Below, in pieces: positions 63,814 through 64,000 of a stretch of DNA of 64,000 nt (its first letter is position 1; each line of letters starts with the position of its first letter). The position numbers and the translations under genes are program-made. Under the pieces are notes generated by a model that made no database searches, had not been told where the DNA came from, and saw only the letters and a list, made by a program, of their open reading frames with translations. The DNA is from an uncultured bacterium (GTDB lineage: Bacteria; Bacteroidota; Bacteroidia; Bacteroidales; UBA932), in contig CASGCS010000024.1 in assembly GCA_949300025.1 (NCBI GenBank), forward strand, positions 22,716 to 86,715, read 5' to 3'.

Positions 63814-64000
63814 ATGAGCGCAAAGATAGTGTATAAAGATTACAATCAGAACGAAAGTCTGCTTTTTCCGCCGACATTGGGAGAACTTGTTCCGGAGAAC
63901 CATCCGGTGCGGATCGTGAACGCGGTGATAGACAGGCTGGACATATCCTCTATAGAATCGACCTACAAGGGCGGAGGGACGAGCAGTTTCCATCCGCGCA
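63814..64000 (+). CDS. IS1182-family transposase, N-terminal fragment cut by window end
   Basis: Frame open from ATG 63814 to the window end (62 residues). The start reads MSAKIVYKDYNQNESLLFPP then TLGELVPENHPVRIVNAVID, which is the N-terminus of IS1182-family transposases (FPPSL-EL-PENHPVR pattern). The catalytic core lies beyond the window. The mobile element may begin at the hairpin near 63605. Confidence 0.88.
   Translation, partial: MSAKIVYKDYNQNESLLFPPTLGELVPENHPVRIVNAVIDRLDISSIESTYKGGGTSSFHPR

Larger units (their letters stand above)
63605..64000 (+). mobile_element. Left part of an IS1182-family insertion sequence (probable)
   Basis: The transposase start, the long palindrome at 63605-63655 and the second hairpin suggest that an insertion sequence begins near 63605 and continues past the window. 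The left boundary and target duplication are not confirmed; it would lie about 20 bases after the acyl-CoA dehydrogenase stop. Confidence 0.6.

Noticed and set aside
1..64000. tRNA, rRNA or CRISPR arrays
   Set aside because: No cloverleaf-like or repeated-spacer pattern was found in the intergenic gaps, which are mostly short.

Overview
The window reads as chromosome of a strictly fermentative, Gram-negative Bacteroidota, most likely order Bacteroidales and perhaps close to Rikenellaceae/Alistipes. Direct evidence: starts rarely have Shine-Dalgarno sequences; several intergenic gaps carry the Bacteroidetes promoter (TTG at -33, 19-20 bp, TAnnTTTG at -7); there are a TamL-like lipidated TamA homologue, a TatA+TatC pair without TatB, SusD-era style lipoproteins with short signal peptides, and an IspG of the Bacteroidetes type. 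The family guess is inference, from a cysteate synthase (sulfonolipid head group), an [FeFe]-hydrogenase maturase and Etf/Hdr electron-transfer genes. No tRNA, rRNA, CRISPR array or prophage was seen.

Layout. 1-8074 (+): tail of a YihY membrane protein, hydG, a RelA/SpoT enzyme, an Ig-like lipoprotein, a small outer-membrane protein and ispG in one tight operon. 8098-10379 (-): nfeD and a two-gene lysine exporter. 10493-16497 (+): C69 dipeptidase, then carA-carB. 16597-19940 (-): LMW phosphatase, rmuC, an outer-membrane protein, a phosphoesterase lipoprotein. 20094-25493 (+): MarR regulator and five heterodisulfide-reductase-like genes ending in a membrane cytochrome-b/CCG protein. 25562-27705 (+): cysteate synthase and a metallo-beta-lactamase-fold enzyme. 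27755-33228 (+): a Nudix gene overlapping a 1666-residue DUF4062-STAND-repeat protein, followed by a membrane protein. 34339-39714 (-): aspA, a lipoprotein, and a macro/PNPOx/HAD/isochorismatase operon. 39872-46044 (+): an AT-rich MORN-like protein, rarA, kdsA, a NagB-like/PIG-L fusion and a CBM9-like protein. 46073-48331 (-): tamL. 48481-50659 (+): arginine decarboxylase and an RNA methyltransferase. 50616-59840 (-): a seven-gene operon valS, Ca-ATPase, thioesterase, tatA, tatC, ABC-F, rlmB. 59978-63582 (+): etfB, etfA, acyl-CoA dehydrogenase. 63814-end: start of an IS1182-family transposase.

How it fits together. The most interesting metabolic theme is electron transfer: an Etf of the bifurcating sequence type with its acyl-CoA dehydrogenase, a MarR-controlled Hdr-like set whose last member resembles membrane Etf:menaquinone oxidoreductases, and HydG for an [FeFe] hydrogenase. 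Together these suggest disposal of low-potential electrons through H2, quinone and fumarate (aspA supplies fumarate). The best candidate for an undescribed system outside metabolism is the Nudix-STAND pair at 27755-33228, which has the look of an innate-immunity or signalling ATPase. All functions are read from sequence motifs; no database search was run.
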